Under the pieces are notes generated by a model. That model saw only the letters and a list, made by a program, of their open reading frames with translations, made no database searches and had not been told where the DNA came from. The position numbers and the translations under genes are program-made. 64,000 nucleotides of DNA from Rhizaria sp. SCN 62-66 (taxonomy: Eukaryota > Rhizaria, unplaced), in contig MEDY01000038.1 in NCBI GenBank assembly GCA_001724265.1, forward strand, positions 53,442 to 117,441, given 5' to 3'. The number at the start of each line of letters is the position of its first letter. Position 1 is the first letter of the stretch. Below, one piece after another: positions 37,901 through 47,866 of this stretch.

Positions 37901-38802
37901 TTCTGACGCTTGCCACCGTGCGTGCTCGCATGAGCGGTGCTGTTGTTGCCGTCAAACGCGCCACTGTGTTTGTTGTTATAGTGAGCGTTCGCGTTGTAGG
38001 ACTGGCCGAGTCCCTTGAGCGTCGCGTTTACATCAACAAAGAAGGGCGGGTGGTTGCAGTAGTTCACTGCAAAGAGGTTCAGGTAGCGCATCATCGTCAC
38101 AATGCGGCCCGCTCGCGCCGTGCGCGTAATCATCACGCTCCAGTCCGCGTAGCTGCGCTCCACCGGCGGCGTGGCGTCAAAAAGCGCGATCGCATCGTCA
38201 ATGCCGGTGTTAAGTGCAGTGGCGAGCGCAGCTGTCGGACCGGCCAGGAAGAACTCGATGACGTCGTCGTTGGCGTCGGAGCCAAAGCCGCCGGGCAGCG
38301 CGGAGGAGGCCGCCGCGGCCTGCATGTGTCTCGCAGCCGATGCCAGGTCGTGGTGCTGCAGCGGCGACAGAGAGGAGGGCAGCGTTGAGAAAGGCGCAAA
38401 CGGCGAGGAGGAGGACGATGTTGATGCGGAGGGATACGTGGCGTAGCAACGTGCCGAGCTCGTCGTCGCAGATGCGGCCGCTACAGTGTGTAAGAGGGGG
38501 CGGTGCGCGTGGTGCGAGAGAGACGAGAAGCCCGGCACTGCCACTGTTGCGGTCGCAGCAGTCGTCGCAGTCGCTTTCGCAACGGTGGCGATCTTGCAAG
38601 CAGCAGCAGTGGTCGCGGCAGAGGCGGAGACAGGGACAGTGTGTACCAAAGGCTTTGCGAGCAGAGAAACGTATGTCACAGGCGCTGTCGCTAATCCCGC
38701 TGCCGTTGCGGTCGTGGGAAGTGTCGAATTGGCCGCGGTGACGAGCGCGGCGTGGCCGCATGATGCAGTGTGAGCGACGGCTCGAGTGACGGCGCGGCGC
38801 AT
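31906..38802 (-). CDS. Very large, probably mitochondrial helical-repeat (PPR-like) protein, read through an in-frame TAG
   Basis: A single frame of 2,299 codons from ATG 38802 to TGA 31906, if the in-frame TAG at 35845-35847 (codon 986) is read as an amino acid. The N-terminus (MRRAVTRAVAHTASCGHAAL) is a good mitochondrial presequence, and Ala/Thr/Ser stretches follow. Helical segments of the PPR/TPR kind recur between low-complexity spacers, e.g. RSYADWSVMITRTARAGRIV, LVVQLARAFIIAGNGRAACD, VVLQGLGKWGRKQDVYEFF and RTGDWLLCSELAVALL. This suggests an organelle RNA-binding repeat protein, but no repeat series is regular enough to be sure. Long Asn/Ser/Thr inserts carry simple-sequence codons. 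Splitting it at the TAG would leave the second part without a leader or promoter, because the next ORF resumes at once. Confidence 0.55.
35845..35847 (-). other. In-frame TAG inside the PPR-like gene (candidate sense codon)
   Basis: The minus-strand reading is TCC CAC TAG CAG CCA, between residues LFALSH and QPHLAATAKAD. The preceding residues form a convincing helix pair (ARAFIIAGNGRAACDLITAH), so coding does not fade before the TAG. A pyrimidine-rich stretch ending CACTAG could mimic a splice acceptor, but no GTACGT-like donor is seen at a normal distance upstream. Confidence 0.6.
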
Positions 38803-39298
38803 CTGATACGGAGGGAATAAAGAGCACTGAAGAAAAGATAAGAAATAATCTGCGTAAAATCGTCAACAATGTTGACGATATCAAAATTTTGTGCAAGATA
38901 ACGATGCTACCGTGGAGAACGACGCGTGGATAAGACAAGCCCGCAAACTGGTTTGCACGCTGGCGTGGGCGTGCTTTTGAGGAGTACCCTTGGGGGTCGA
39001 CATAAAATGATGCACAGCGCCTCATTTTGTTCGTCAATAGCTCTGAAACTCAGTGTGCCTTAGTCACTGCTTTGTTTGGATTTTTAATTTAAACCGTTTT
39101 CTGTACAGTCACATTTACCTTTCTGTGTACCTTCTTTCTTCTCCTTCATCCCCACCGTCGTCGACCGAAGCCAGCTTTCTCATCCTCTCTCAATCCAGCG
39201 CCTCTGTATCAAACCCACTGGCTCTGAAGCTTACAAGCCACTTTTTCCACGCGCTTTTATTGCGCAAACAAATCTGTTTGTGGTGACTATCGCTCGCT
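38803..39298. promoter_or_regulatory. Divergent promoter region between the PPR-like gene and MED10
   Basis: The neighbours start on opposite strands, so this 496-bp AT-rich region must hold both promoters. The 100 nt before MED10 are pyrimidine-rich, like other leaders here. Confidence 0.5.
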
Positions 39299-39787
39299 AT
39301 GTCCTACCACGGCGGCCCTAACGCGGCCAGTCCCCCGCCCTCCCAGTCCGACGGCCAGCTCGTGGCGCAGCACCGTCCCCCGCACTTCCAGCCCGACGAC
39401 CAGCTCATGGCGCTGAACACGCTGCTGCACCGCGCGATTTGCTGCGCGAGCAACGTCAGCACGGCCGCCTCCGAGGGCAGCCAGGCCTCCAGCTCCGTGC
39501 AGCAGAGCTCGGCCGCCGCCAAAGACAGCAACGCGCGGCGCGTGGAGCGCGTGACGGAGCTCTCCAAGGCGCTGCGTGAGCTCCAGGCCGCCGGGCTGGC
39601 GCTGGACCCGTCGATTACGGTCCCGATCGAGGTCATGAGCGCCGTGGACAACGGCATCAACCCGGCGCTGATTGTGTACGACGCCGTTGAGCACCTTCGC
39701 GTCGTGGGCGACCAGGCCCGCGGCGGCGCTGTGGGCGCCGCGCTGGCCGCCGCAGCCATTGCCGAGCAGCTGAAGAACGAAAAGTGA
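39299..39787 (+). CDS. MED10: Mediator complex subunit 10
   Basis: Intronless, 162 residues, ending in TGA. After a Pro/Ser/Gln-rich N-terminus, the C-terminal half matches the MED10 core: a helix with VERVTELSKALRELQ, the conserved turn ITVPIEVMSAVDNGINPALI (family pattern: I/VP-EV--YID-GRNP), and a final helix ending in AEQLKNEK where the family has its last helix. MED10 belongs to the middle module of Mediator and links transcription activators to RNA polymerase II. The match is over about 70 residues, so confidence is good but not complete. A GTGAGT directly at the stop codon could be a donor, but no further exon is needed. Confidence 0.75.
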   Translation: MSYHGGPNAASPPPSQSDGQLVAQHRPPHFQPDDQLMALNTLLHRAICCASNVSTAASEGSQASSSVQQSSAAAKDSNARRVERVTELSKALRELQAAGLALDPSITVPIEVMSAVDNGINPALIVYDAVEHLRVVGDQARGGAVGAALAAAAIAEQLKNEK

Positions 39788-40573
39788 GTATATTTTGTAC
39801 ATGTACTTTAGTACAACGTACATGTACAACGTACATGTCCATTATAATAGTGATGTGATTTTGTCTCGGGAGTGACTTCCCACGGATATACGCGCTGCTC
39901 GAGATCGGACAGACATATTGCAAGAACGGAGGGCCAATATCTCAATACACGTTTATATAGCTTTTAACTCGAATCTTTTTTCTCATACGCATAAATGGCT
40001 TCCAGACATAATTCGTGGTGAGACTCCATGTTGCTCACGGTCACTCCAGTTGCCTTGGCCCAGGTGACGACGGCCGACTCGCTCCGACCACCAACGGCCG
40101 AGCGCCATCAGACCAGTGCCAAAAAAACGGCGTACGACCGGTGAGAAAGTGGTTCCAGTGGGGGGAAGTACCGCACTAGAGATATCGCGCTTTAATTATT
40201 CTTTAAAGCGGTGCGCGTTGTGCTACATATCTATTGTTGCGCACGTTCAGTCGGGTGCATGGGCACCAAAATGAGGCATTGTGGCGCTGGAAGTCGTTTG
40301 CTCAGCAAATCGGCCTACCACGAATCGGCACCTCTCAACCCACCGAAACAGCTTCACTATCCCCTCAAACCTAAATCACGTTCTTTATTCACGATATTCC
40401 TTGTCCTATTCGTTGCTCACGTGTTGCTCTCGCCCTATTTTCATTCTGTCTCCCGTGCCCAAATCCGCCGCCCTCACACGCGCACAACTGCCCGTCTGTT
40501 TCTCGCCCGCGTCCCTCCGCTTCCGCGCGTGCGCCCTGCCGCTTTCGCTGTTCCCGCATCCCCACCCCAGGCT
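39788..40573. other. Intergenic region MED10 to PP2C
   Basis: It begins with a 13-bp tandem repeat (39811-39838). A GC- and CpG-rich block (about 40010-40165) stands out from its AT-rich surroundings without coding signal. The last 300 nt are open in the PP2C frame and are treated as 5' leader. Confidence 0.5.
39811..39838. repeat. Tandem 13-bp repeat, palindrome-rich
   Basis: GTACAACGTACAT occurs twice head-to-tail (39811-39823, 39824-39836) and is followed by GT. Each unit contains the self-complementary steps ACGT and GTAC, and a further GTACATGTAC lies just upstream. It sits about 25 nt after the MED10 stop. Confidence 0.7.
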
Positions 40574-42417
40574 ATGAGTTCCTTCCGGAAGCCTACCGCT
40601 CCGCAGCCCGCGCCCGCGGCCGCCGCGGCCCACGCCCGCAAGCCCCTGTACACTGGCGCCGCCCCCGCCACCAACTCCGCCGCCGCCGCCGCCCCCGCGG
40701 GCGCTGCCGCCGGCGGCGCCACTGCCGCCAAGCCCGCCTCCGCTGCCGCGGGCCCCGCAAGCGCCGCGTCGGGCGTCAGCGCCGGCAGTCTCGCGAAGCA
40801 GATGTCGTCCCTGGAGATCGTCAACCGCTCCCGCCGCCGCCTCTCCGTGATGGGCGGCGCCAACAAGGGCGAGGAGGCCGACCTCGACGGCCGCAAGAGC
40901 GGCGACTGCGACGCGGACCACTCGGACATCATCCGCCAGGTGCTGGAGCAGTCGGAGCAGGAGAGAGCGCAGCCCAAGGAGGTGTACAAGTCCTTCTACT
41001 CTCTCTCCAAGGTCGGATACGTGCCCTTCAACCCCTACAAGGTCAATCAGGTTCGTCTTTCAACTAAAACTCGAGATATCTCCGCCATATTTTGGACCCA
41101 ACGCAAACTACACATAGTACAGTACTGATGTCTATTTTCTGTCGTGTATCACAATGCACAAATTTAACTTTAGCGAAGTTTATCATGTAGTACATCAAAC
41201 AAATATCTCACAACCACTCCACTTTATTTGGCTTGCCTTGCTTTTCCCTTGTGGCGTCGCCCTATACGCGTCCCCTCGCTCTTTCAGGACCGTGCGTGCG
41301 AGGTCGCGCCCTTCGGCAAGCACACCGAGCGCGCCTTCTTCGGCGTCTTCGACGGCCACGGCCAGCACGGCCACATCGTGTCCCAGTATGTCGCCACTAC
41401 CCTGCCCAAGTTCGTCGCCCGCGCTCGCGACCTCGAGACGGCGCCCGCCGCCGCGCTGTCGGCCGCCTTCGTCGCCTGCAACTCCGAGCTCGCCACGGGC
41501 GGCCGCGTCGACTGCACCTTCTCTGGCACCACCGCCGTCACCGTCTACCTTGACGGCAACCAGGTACGCTTCATGGACACTCAGGCAGCAGTCAAGATAG
41601 ATTGCATGAGAACAGTCTTTGCTTGATATCTCGACAGATATAATGCCTTTCAAGCTTCAATTGGACAAATGGGATCTTGTGGTATTTCGTGTCTATATCA
41701 GCACTCTATTTCACCCCTCTCACATATACCTTCATTTTTATGTCATCAATGCGACTCTATTTAGGTCTATTGCTGCAACGCCGGCGACTCCCGCGCCGTC
41801 ATCGGCCGCCAGGGTCCCGGCGGCAAGCTCCGCGCCCTCGCGCTGTCGAGCGACCACAAGCCCGACCGCGAGGACGAGCGCCGCCGCATCCTGGCGAGCA
41901 ACGGCCGCGTCGAGGCGTGCCGCACGGCGTCGGGCATGGAGATTGGCCCCGCGCGCGTGTGGCTCAAGACGCAGGACGTGCCCGGTTTGGCCATGACGCG
42001 CTCCTTCGGCGACCTCGTGGTACGTCGCTTTGCCGCTGCATATGTAACTTTCACAAGGTCTTCATTTTCATCCAAATTATGTTTCGCTTAGTCAAATCCA
42101 GTTCAATTATCTCACATGCTTGTCCTCAATCCCTTGTTTTGTGCTTCTGCGCTACTGCGCGCGGGTAGGCCGCGTCAGTGGGCGTGATCGCACGGCCCGA
42201 GATCGAGTCCCACACGATCGACGAGGCGGACCGCTTCATCATCATGGGCTCTGATGGCGTGTGGGAGTTCATCACGTCGCAGGAGGCAGTGGATATCGTT
42301 GCCGAGGCCGCCACGCCCCAGGAAGCATGCGAGCTGCTGCTCGCCGAGAGTGACAAGCGGTGGCGCAATGAGGAAGAGGTTGTGGATGATATTACGGCGC
42401 TCGTGATCTTCTTCTAA
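40574..42417 (+). CDS. PP2C-family protein serine/threonine phosphatase
   Basis: Four exons, 40574-41050, 41288-41563, 41765-42019 and 42169-42417, all joined at phase 0 (donors GTTCGT, GTACGC, GTACGT), give 418 residues ending in TAA. After an Ala/Pro-rich N-terminus comes a complete PPM/PP2C domain: KVNQDRACEVAPFG, FFGVFDGHGQHG, FSGTTAVTVYL, NAGDSRAVIG, LAMTRSFGDL, IIMGSDGVWEFI and a final DDITALVIFF. The metal-binding Asp residues of motifs D-R, DGHG, SDG and DD are all present, so it should be an active Mg/Mn phosphatase. The sequence style is that of protist and plant PP2Cs. The same frame is open back to 40211 with an upstream ATG at 40259; using it would add 105 residues including a hydrophobic stretch. 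Confidence 0.9.
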
Positions 42418-44891
42418 GTGTGCGTGAGTTCCTTAGATATCGGCACATGTGATTGTTTAGGGACATGAGGTTGCGGACTCGTACATGCCTGCAGCATGAA
42501 TAACGCTCAATGCGGCCACACGAACACAAACACACTCACATGTTTACCTATTTGCACACCTGCACACAGACGCACAGCACACGTACCCAAGCGTACCCGT
42601 GTGTACCCCGTGCGCTCCCCCACACACCCCTGTACTCTTGTTCCCACACAACAATATTTACTTGTTTCTGTTTCCACAAAATCAACCACTCCCCGTTTGT
42701 CTCTATCTCCTCCTTTGGCGTCACTATGTGTCCTCCTCGCGTCGGGTCAGGCTCTGTTTGCGCTCGCACACACACGCACGCGTCAGCCAGTCAGTCACCT
42801 CCTGCTTACGGTCACCGAATTAGCGCTCTTAGCCACTGCCAATGCGGGACCACGAGTGACGAACGTATCACAAACAAGACATAGCACGCAAAACACAGCA
42901 TAACTCCTGTTATTCGCTGTGTGTGTTTGTCTTGTTTGGTTTTGACTTGTTTTTGTATACCTTTGTTCTTTTTATCGTTCCGTTTGTTCGCTCTCCTGTT
43001 TTTTCCTCCGTTTTGCACTTAGGCTTTTGTATCACAACCACACGTGAACGCAATATCGGTCGAGAAGAGCAACTTGATACCAGTTAGCAGATGCAATAAT
43101 AATACGTTGTAGGTTTGCTCCATCGAGCATTGCCTGTTGTCGAATGTTGTTGTCTTTGCTTGATGGTCTTGCTCTTGTTGCATGTATTACTGTTACTCTT
43201 CCCGTCGTTGTCAAAAGTTCTGGTTTTTTCGTTTTTTTCACTCTAACACACGCATGCACGATCGCGTTTCTCGTCTCATCGTCTCACAGCTTCACCGTCA
43301 CGTCACAGTCACACAGCCGCCATAATGCGTTTATCCACACGTCTTTTGAGTTCGATTTCTGGATTAGAATAACAAAAATGAAAATCACACTTGGAATACT
43401 AGAAGTATTAAGAGTTCTATTATTTAAAATCAACGTTATAGTTTGTGTTTTCATTTTCCCTTCACTGCGCAAGTACTTTGCCGAGGTTAAGCCTTTCCAG
43501 CCGAGCCGAAGTTAAGCTCTTCAACTTAGCTCTGCTTCGGTCTTGCTGAGCTTTTGCCTCTGCGTTGTGTTCACTTCTCTATTATACCATAGTAGCCCGC
43601 TGCTGCTTCTGATAGACTGTGTGTGCTGACTCCTGCGACCTGCCGCTGCCACTGTCTGTCACTGCCACTGCCGCTGCTTCCGGCCGCTCACAGTCACTCA
43701 GACACAGTCGCAGTCGTCGTTGCTGTTACTGTCGCTGTAAGCTGTAAGCTGTTAGCTGTTGCCATTTCGCACTGGTGCTGCTGCTGTTGTTGCTGCTGCT
43801 GCTGTATTGCGTTTTGTGTCGCCGTTTTTTTTTTTGTGACTGTTTGTCTCTGTTGTCGTTGTTTGTTTGTCGCTTTGTGCTTTCACTTTTTTTTGACCAC
43901 AACAAGCATGCTCTTCGTCGTCATCTTATCATCGTCATCGTTGCTCATTGGTGTTGTTTTATGACGTCGTTGTGTGTGGCTGCTGGTTGTTGTTGTTGTT
44001 GTTGACATCTTTTCTTCTCTTTTGCTTCTTCTTTAGTGTTTTTTTCCCCCGTCCTGATGTAGATATTGGTATTTTTATCGTTATTGTTGACTGTATGCAC
44101 TTAGTCGAATTGTAGAAATTTAGTTTATGTTAGTTTAGTTAGCTCTTTTGTCGCGCGTGTTGATATGGGATATCTACAAACGTCGTTTGTTTGTTGTGTT
44201 TCATTCTGCCTCACACTTTGTTCATATCAGCTGTATTTCTGTTTCTTACGGCTGGCTTGTGTGTGCCAACTGGGACTGTTGCAGTGCAAACGCACTTTAC
44301 AGCTCTCCGCATCCACCGCCACTCGAGTCTCTTCACAGTCGCACTCGCTCTCTCGCTCACTTGCGCTTACATCATCCACACTTGCAGCATACAGCTAAGT
44401 CACAGTCAAACTCAGTCAGTCCATCAGTTTTGTGTTCTCGATCATTCAAAAGTAACCGAATTAGTACACGTGTTGACTAGCACATCTTCTTTTTTTTTAA
44501 CCAAAAAGAAAAACAATCTCTCTCATCGAGATAAGCGCGCTCCACGATTGACTCTGACTCTGGCACGGCAAAGAATCATACAAAACCCTCTCTGAATCAC
44601 ACAATCGACTAATTTATTAGTGAGACCACTCGAAATAACGAGACAGATTTGATTTTCACTGGATGGAGAACATACTATGTCTCAACTATTACTCAGTGTT
44701 CACAGAAAAACTCTAAGACAGCCATTATCAAAATTCTGCATTCTGCTAGTGGTCAAGCTCTTCTGATCTTCTCGAATCTTCGGGAAGCCTCGACTGGGGC
44801 GGCAAGCTGGGTTTGGTCCACTTTGCAGGTGTCTCGATCGAAGTCGTGCAAACGTCAATTGTGCACAGTACATACGTGAGTATATACTACC
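42418..44891. other. Long T- and pyrimidine-rich non-coding region between PP2C and DnaJ
   Basis: Almost 2.5 kb without a supported gene. The + strand is strongly T/C-rich with CTG/TTG, TTTT and CA runs. Short frames here give Cys/Phe/Leu/Val-rich products of no recognisable family. It could include a long PP2C 3' UTR, a non-coding RNA, or the DnaJ 5' region. Confidence 0.5.
43776..43804 (+). repeat. CTG/TTG trinucleotide repeat
   Basis: An imperfect (TGC)n run of about 29 nt interrupted by TTG, inside the T-rich non-coding region. Confidence 0.7.
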
Positions 44892-46336
44892 ATGGGTAAA
44901 GGTACGTTTTATTGAATTCGTTTATTCCCAAATTGTTGTGATGCGTGGCAAATCCGCCTTGGACCCCACATCCCTCTTCTTAACAGACCACCACAAGCAC
45001 TTCCAGCGAGCGCCTCCTTGCTTCCCACTTGTTGTCCTCACTGTTCCAGTCTTCCCCGCTCATCTCTCATTCCCTACAACTGTTTTATTTGCTTTACATA
45101 GACTACTACGCGATTCTGGGCGTGCCCAAGCGCGCCGATGCGGACGCCATTAAGAAGGCCTACCGCAAGCTCGCCGTTAAGTACCACCCCGACAAGAACC
45201 CCGACAACGTCAAGGCGGCCGAGGAGAAGTTCAAGGAGGTCACCGAGGCCTACGAGGTGCTCTCTGACGCCAAGAAGCGCGAGATTTATGACCAGGTCGG
45301 CGAGGAGGGCCTCAAGAACGGCGCTGGCGCCGGCATGGGCGGCATGGGAGGCGGCATGGGTGGCATGCCTGGTACGTTCTCTGCTCCAACTTTCAACGCA
45401 TATATCTCTCTGAAATCGATGTAGCGCTCTGTGAAACCTACGCAGCACGCTTGACTTCTTTCCGTATTCCGAAATATCAACTTGTTTTTTCCTAATTTGC
45501 TCACCCTTTGTCTTTATCTTTCTTTTCTTAACTTTTGCCCCCCATTTTTTTTGCATTCGCACGCAGGCGGCTTCTCGTCCTTCTCCTTCAGCGGCCCCGG
45601 CGGCAGCAGCGGCGGCTTTCGCCCCGGCAACGCGCGCGACATTTTCTCCCAGCTCTTTGGCGGCATGGGCGGCGGCATGGGCGGCTTCGGCGGCTTCTCG
45701 ATGGGCGACGACGACGACGATGACGGCCACGGCCACGGCCACGGCGGCGGCCACGCGCACGCCGGCCCGCGCGGCCCCGGTGGCATGCGCCGCGCGCCGC
45801 AGCCGCCGATGAAGGCGCCCGCGGTGCAGTTTGACCTGGCGCTGACGCTGGACGAGTTGTACACCGGCACGCGCAAGAAGATGAAGGTGACCCGCAAGCG
45901 CAAGGGAGAGAACGAAAGCAAGGTGCTCGAGATCGACGTCGCAGCGGGCTGGAAGGAGGGCACCAAAGTCACGTTCGCCAACGAGGGCGACGAGATCGCC
46001 AACGGCGAGGCCGGTGATGTCGTCTTTGTGATTAAGGAGAAGCCGCACGCGACCTTTACGCGTGACAAGAACGACCTCCGCATGAAGATGAAGATCTCGC
46101 TCACCGAGGCGCTCTGCGGCTTCAAGCGCACCATCGAGGGGCTCGGCGGCAAGACTTTTGTGGTGGACACGGCGTCGACCAAGGAGGTTACCGCGCCCGG
46201 CAAGAGCAAATACTTCTGGGGCGAGGGTATGCCGCACAAGGGCGGCAAGGGCAACCTCGTCGTCGACTTCGAGATTGTCTTCCCCACGTCGCTCTCCGAG
46301 GAGCAGCGCAGCGTCATTCAGCACGCTAACATCTGA
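44892..46336 (+). CDS. Hsp40 co-chaperone, DnaJ class B (DNAJB1/Sis1 type)
   Basis: Three exons, 44892-44901 (10 nt: ATG GGT AAA G), 45102-45371 and 45567-46336, both introns GTACGT at phase 1, give 349 residues ending in TGA. The first junction rebuilds [16 protein letters not shown], the canonical start of class B Hsp40s. The J domain has the HPD motif (KYHPDKNP), which stimulates Hsp70 ATPase. A Gly/Met/Phe-rich linker follows, with a [20 protein letters not shown] stretch that is unusual and could bind metal, then two substrate-binding C-terminal domains ([40 protein letters not shown]). There is no zinc-finger domain, which excludes class A. It is cytosolic or nuclear by family. Confidence 0.94.
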
Positions 46337-46698
46337 AGTGCGGCACGCAAAACTGCTGGATTTGATCAATAACGACGATTGCAACAAAAACAAATGCTAA
46401 AATCGAGTGCTAATGCACCGCTTGAAGCAAGATACTGTGTTTGAAGTTGTCGGTGTGTTATTCAAATGAGCAGGAGCTGACTTGAAGAAATGGTATAGTC
46501 GCGGGAAGAGCGACGGGTTTAGTTTATTTGACAACGAAAGTGGGCTTTTGGCGGATATGTATAGTGCGTGGTACGCTTGCGCAATGTATATAGAGACAGA
46601 GTGTGTGTGCTTTGCTGTTTGAGAGGGCGGCAGGGCCATCATTCTTTGCAATGGATTATAACCGCAGAACGGACTTAAGAGAGACCACAGCGCCGTAT

Positions 46699-46720
46699 AA
46701 TAAAACGGTCAAGCAATAAA
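46699..46720 (+). terminator. Pair of poly(A) signal-like AATAAA hexamers
   Basis: AATAAA at 46699-46704 and 46715-46720, about 365 nt after the DnaJ stop. Confidence 0.45.
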
Positions 46721-46876
46721 AACAAGACTATAAGATTAACCACGTGTATCTTTATTCCATATGTAAATAAAAAATCAAACGATCTTTATCTTGATACCGA
46801 ACATTTGAATACTAGGAACACCGCTCCCACCTCATCTCACTGGGCCAGTCGGCTGGTATGACTGTGGGCACAACAC

Positions 46877-46910
46877 CGACTTAGTTAAGTCGCCACCCTG
46901 TGTTTGGGTG
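46877..46910 (+). other. Two adjacent hairpins, possible structured non-coding RNA
   Basis: CGACTT/AAGTCG (46877-46882, 46887-46892) closes a 4-nt loop. CACCC/GGGTG (46894-46898, 46906-46910) closes a 7-nt loop one base later. They lie in a GC-richer block inside AT-rich DNA. It does not match tRNA, 5S rRNA or the spliceosomal RNA sequences I know. Confidence 0.3.
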
Positions 46911-47866
46911 TGGGCGGTCAAAAACCTACTCATATCTTGACCATACCTCTGGTTTGGGAGGCAAATAATGCACGGTTAAACTGACTGCGGTGGGGCTCAT
47001 GGGTTGTTCTAGTTGCTGCTGCTGTCCAACCATAATTCATTGTTTGCGCGGCAGATTTATCGCCTCGAAACACTCCTTCCAAGACGCCTCCCACCCTGAC
47101 CTGTGGTCCACCCTCGAAGAAGCAGCTCCTCTGCCTGCCTTCGGAACCGCGCTCTCGCGCCGCAAACTTGACTCGAGCCCTGCCTATGGGCTTGTGCTGC
47201 TTGTGCCGGTGCTGTTTGTGTCCCACAGCGCGGGCGTTGCCACGGTTGGAGTCGGCAGACGGCGCGTGTCGATTGCCCTAAACGCCCCCCTAACGAGCAG
47301 CTGCTCTCAACTTGTCTATCTTGCGATGTTGTGCTCGTTCGCCACGTTGTCCGCAGCTGGCACTTTTTCATTTCGTAGCAAACTCAGTGGCACAAATCGT
47401 TCATTTGTTTTCAGACGCAAACTCACTCTGTTGCACGCGTATTCTCGCTTTGTATCTGACCCTCTTTTTGCTCTGCCTCCTCCCACAGGCTAGATCGGCA
47501 CGTCCTCTCAAACCTTGCCCTTCCTCCCACGCTTCCCCCTTTCTCTCCCACTCTGTGAGTCTTGCAGGACTGTCCTGAACGCTCTTTGCTGCTCTGCGCC
47601 CTTTGTCGCCCTCACGCGCTAACCCTGTTTCCCGCAGCACAAACACTTGTTTGTCTCGTGGGCCTCCTCTTACCTCCCCCTTAAAAAACCACCACCCCAA
47701 CTTCAGCTTCTCCTCGTTGGTGCGTGCTCTCTGCAGACAGCCCGTTTGCACTCCTTCCCTTTCTACCAGCCCCGTCGGCCCTCCCTCTTTTCAGCCCTTT
47801 CTCAGCCCGTTGTCCCGCTCGTCGTGTGTCGCGAGTTGTCCTGCGTGTTTCTGACCTCTGCTCCTC

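Larger units (their letters stand above)
46337..47866. other. Intergenic region DnaJ to GSK3
   Basis: Two AATAAA hexamers (46699-46704, 46715-46720) fit the DnaJ 3' end. A GC-richer block with adjacent hairpins lies at about 46820-46960. From about 47290 to 47866 the DNA is pyrimidine-rich and is probably GSK3 promoter and 5' leader. No gene is supported. Confidence 0.5.

Noticed and set aside
39782-39800. GTGAGT at the MED10 stop codon as a splice donor
   Set aside because: The protein already has the expected last helix, and no convincing downstream exon or acceptor was found.
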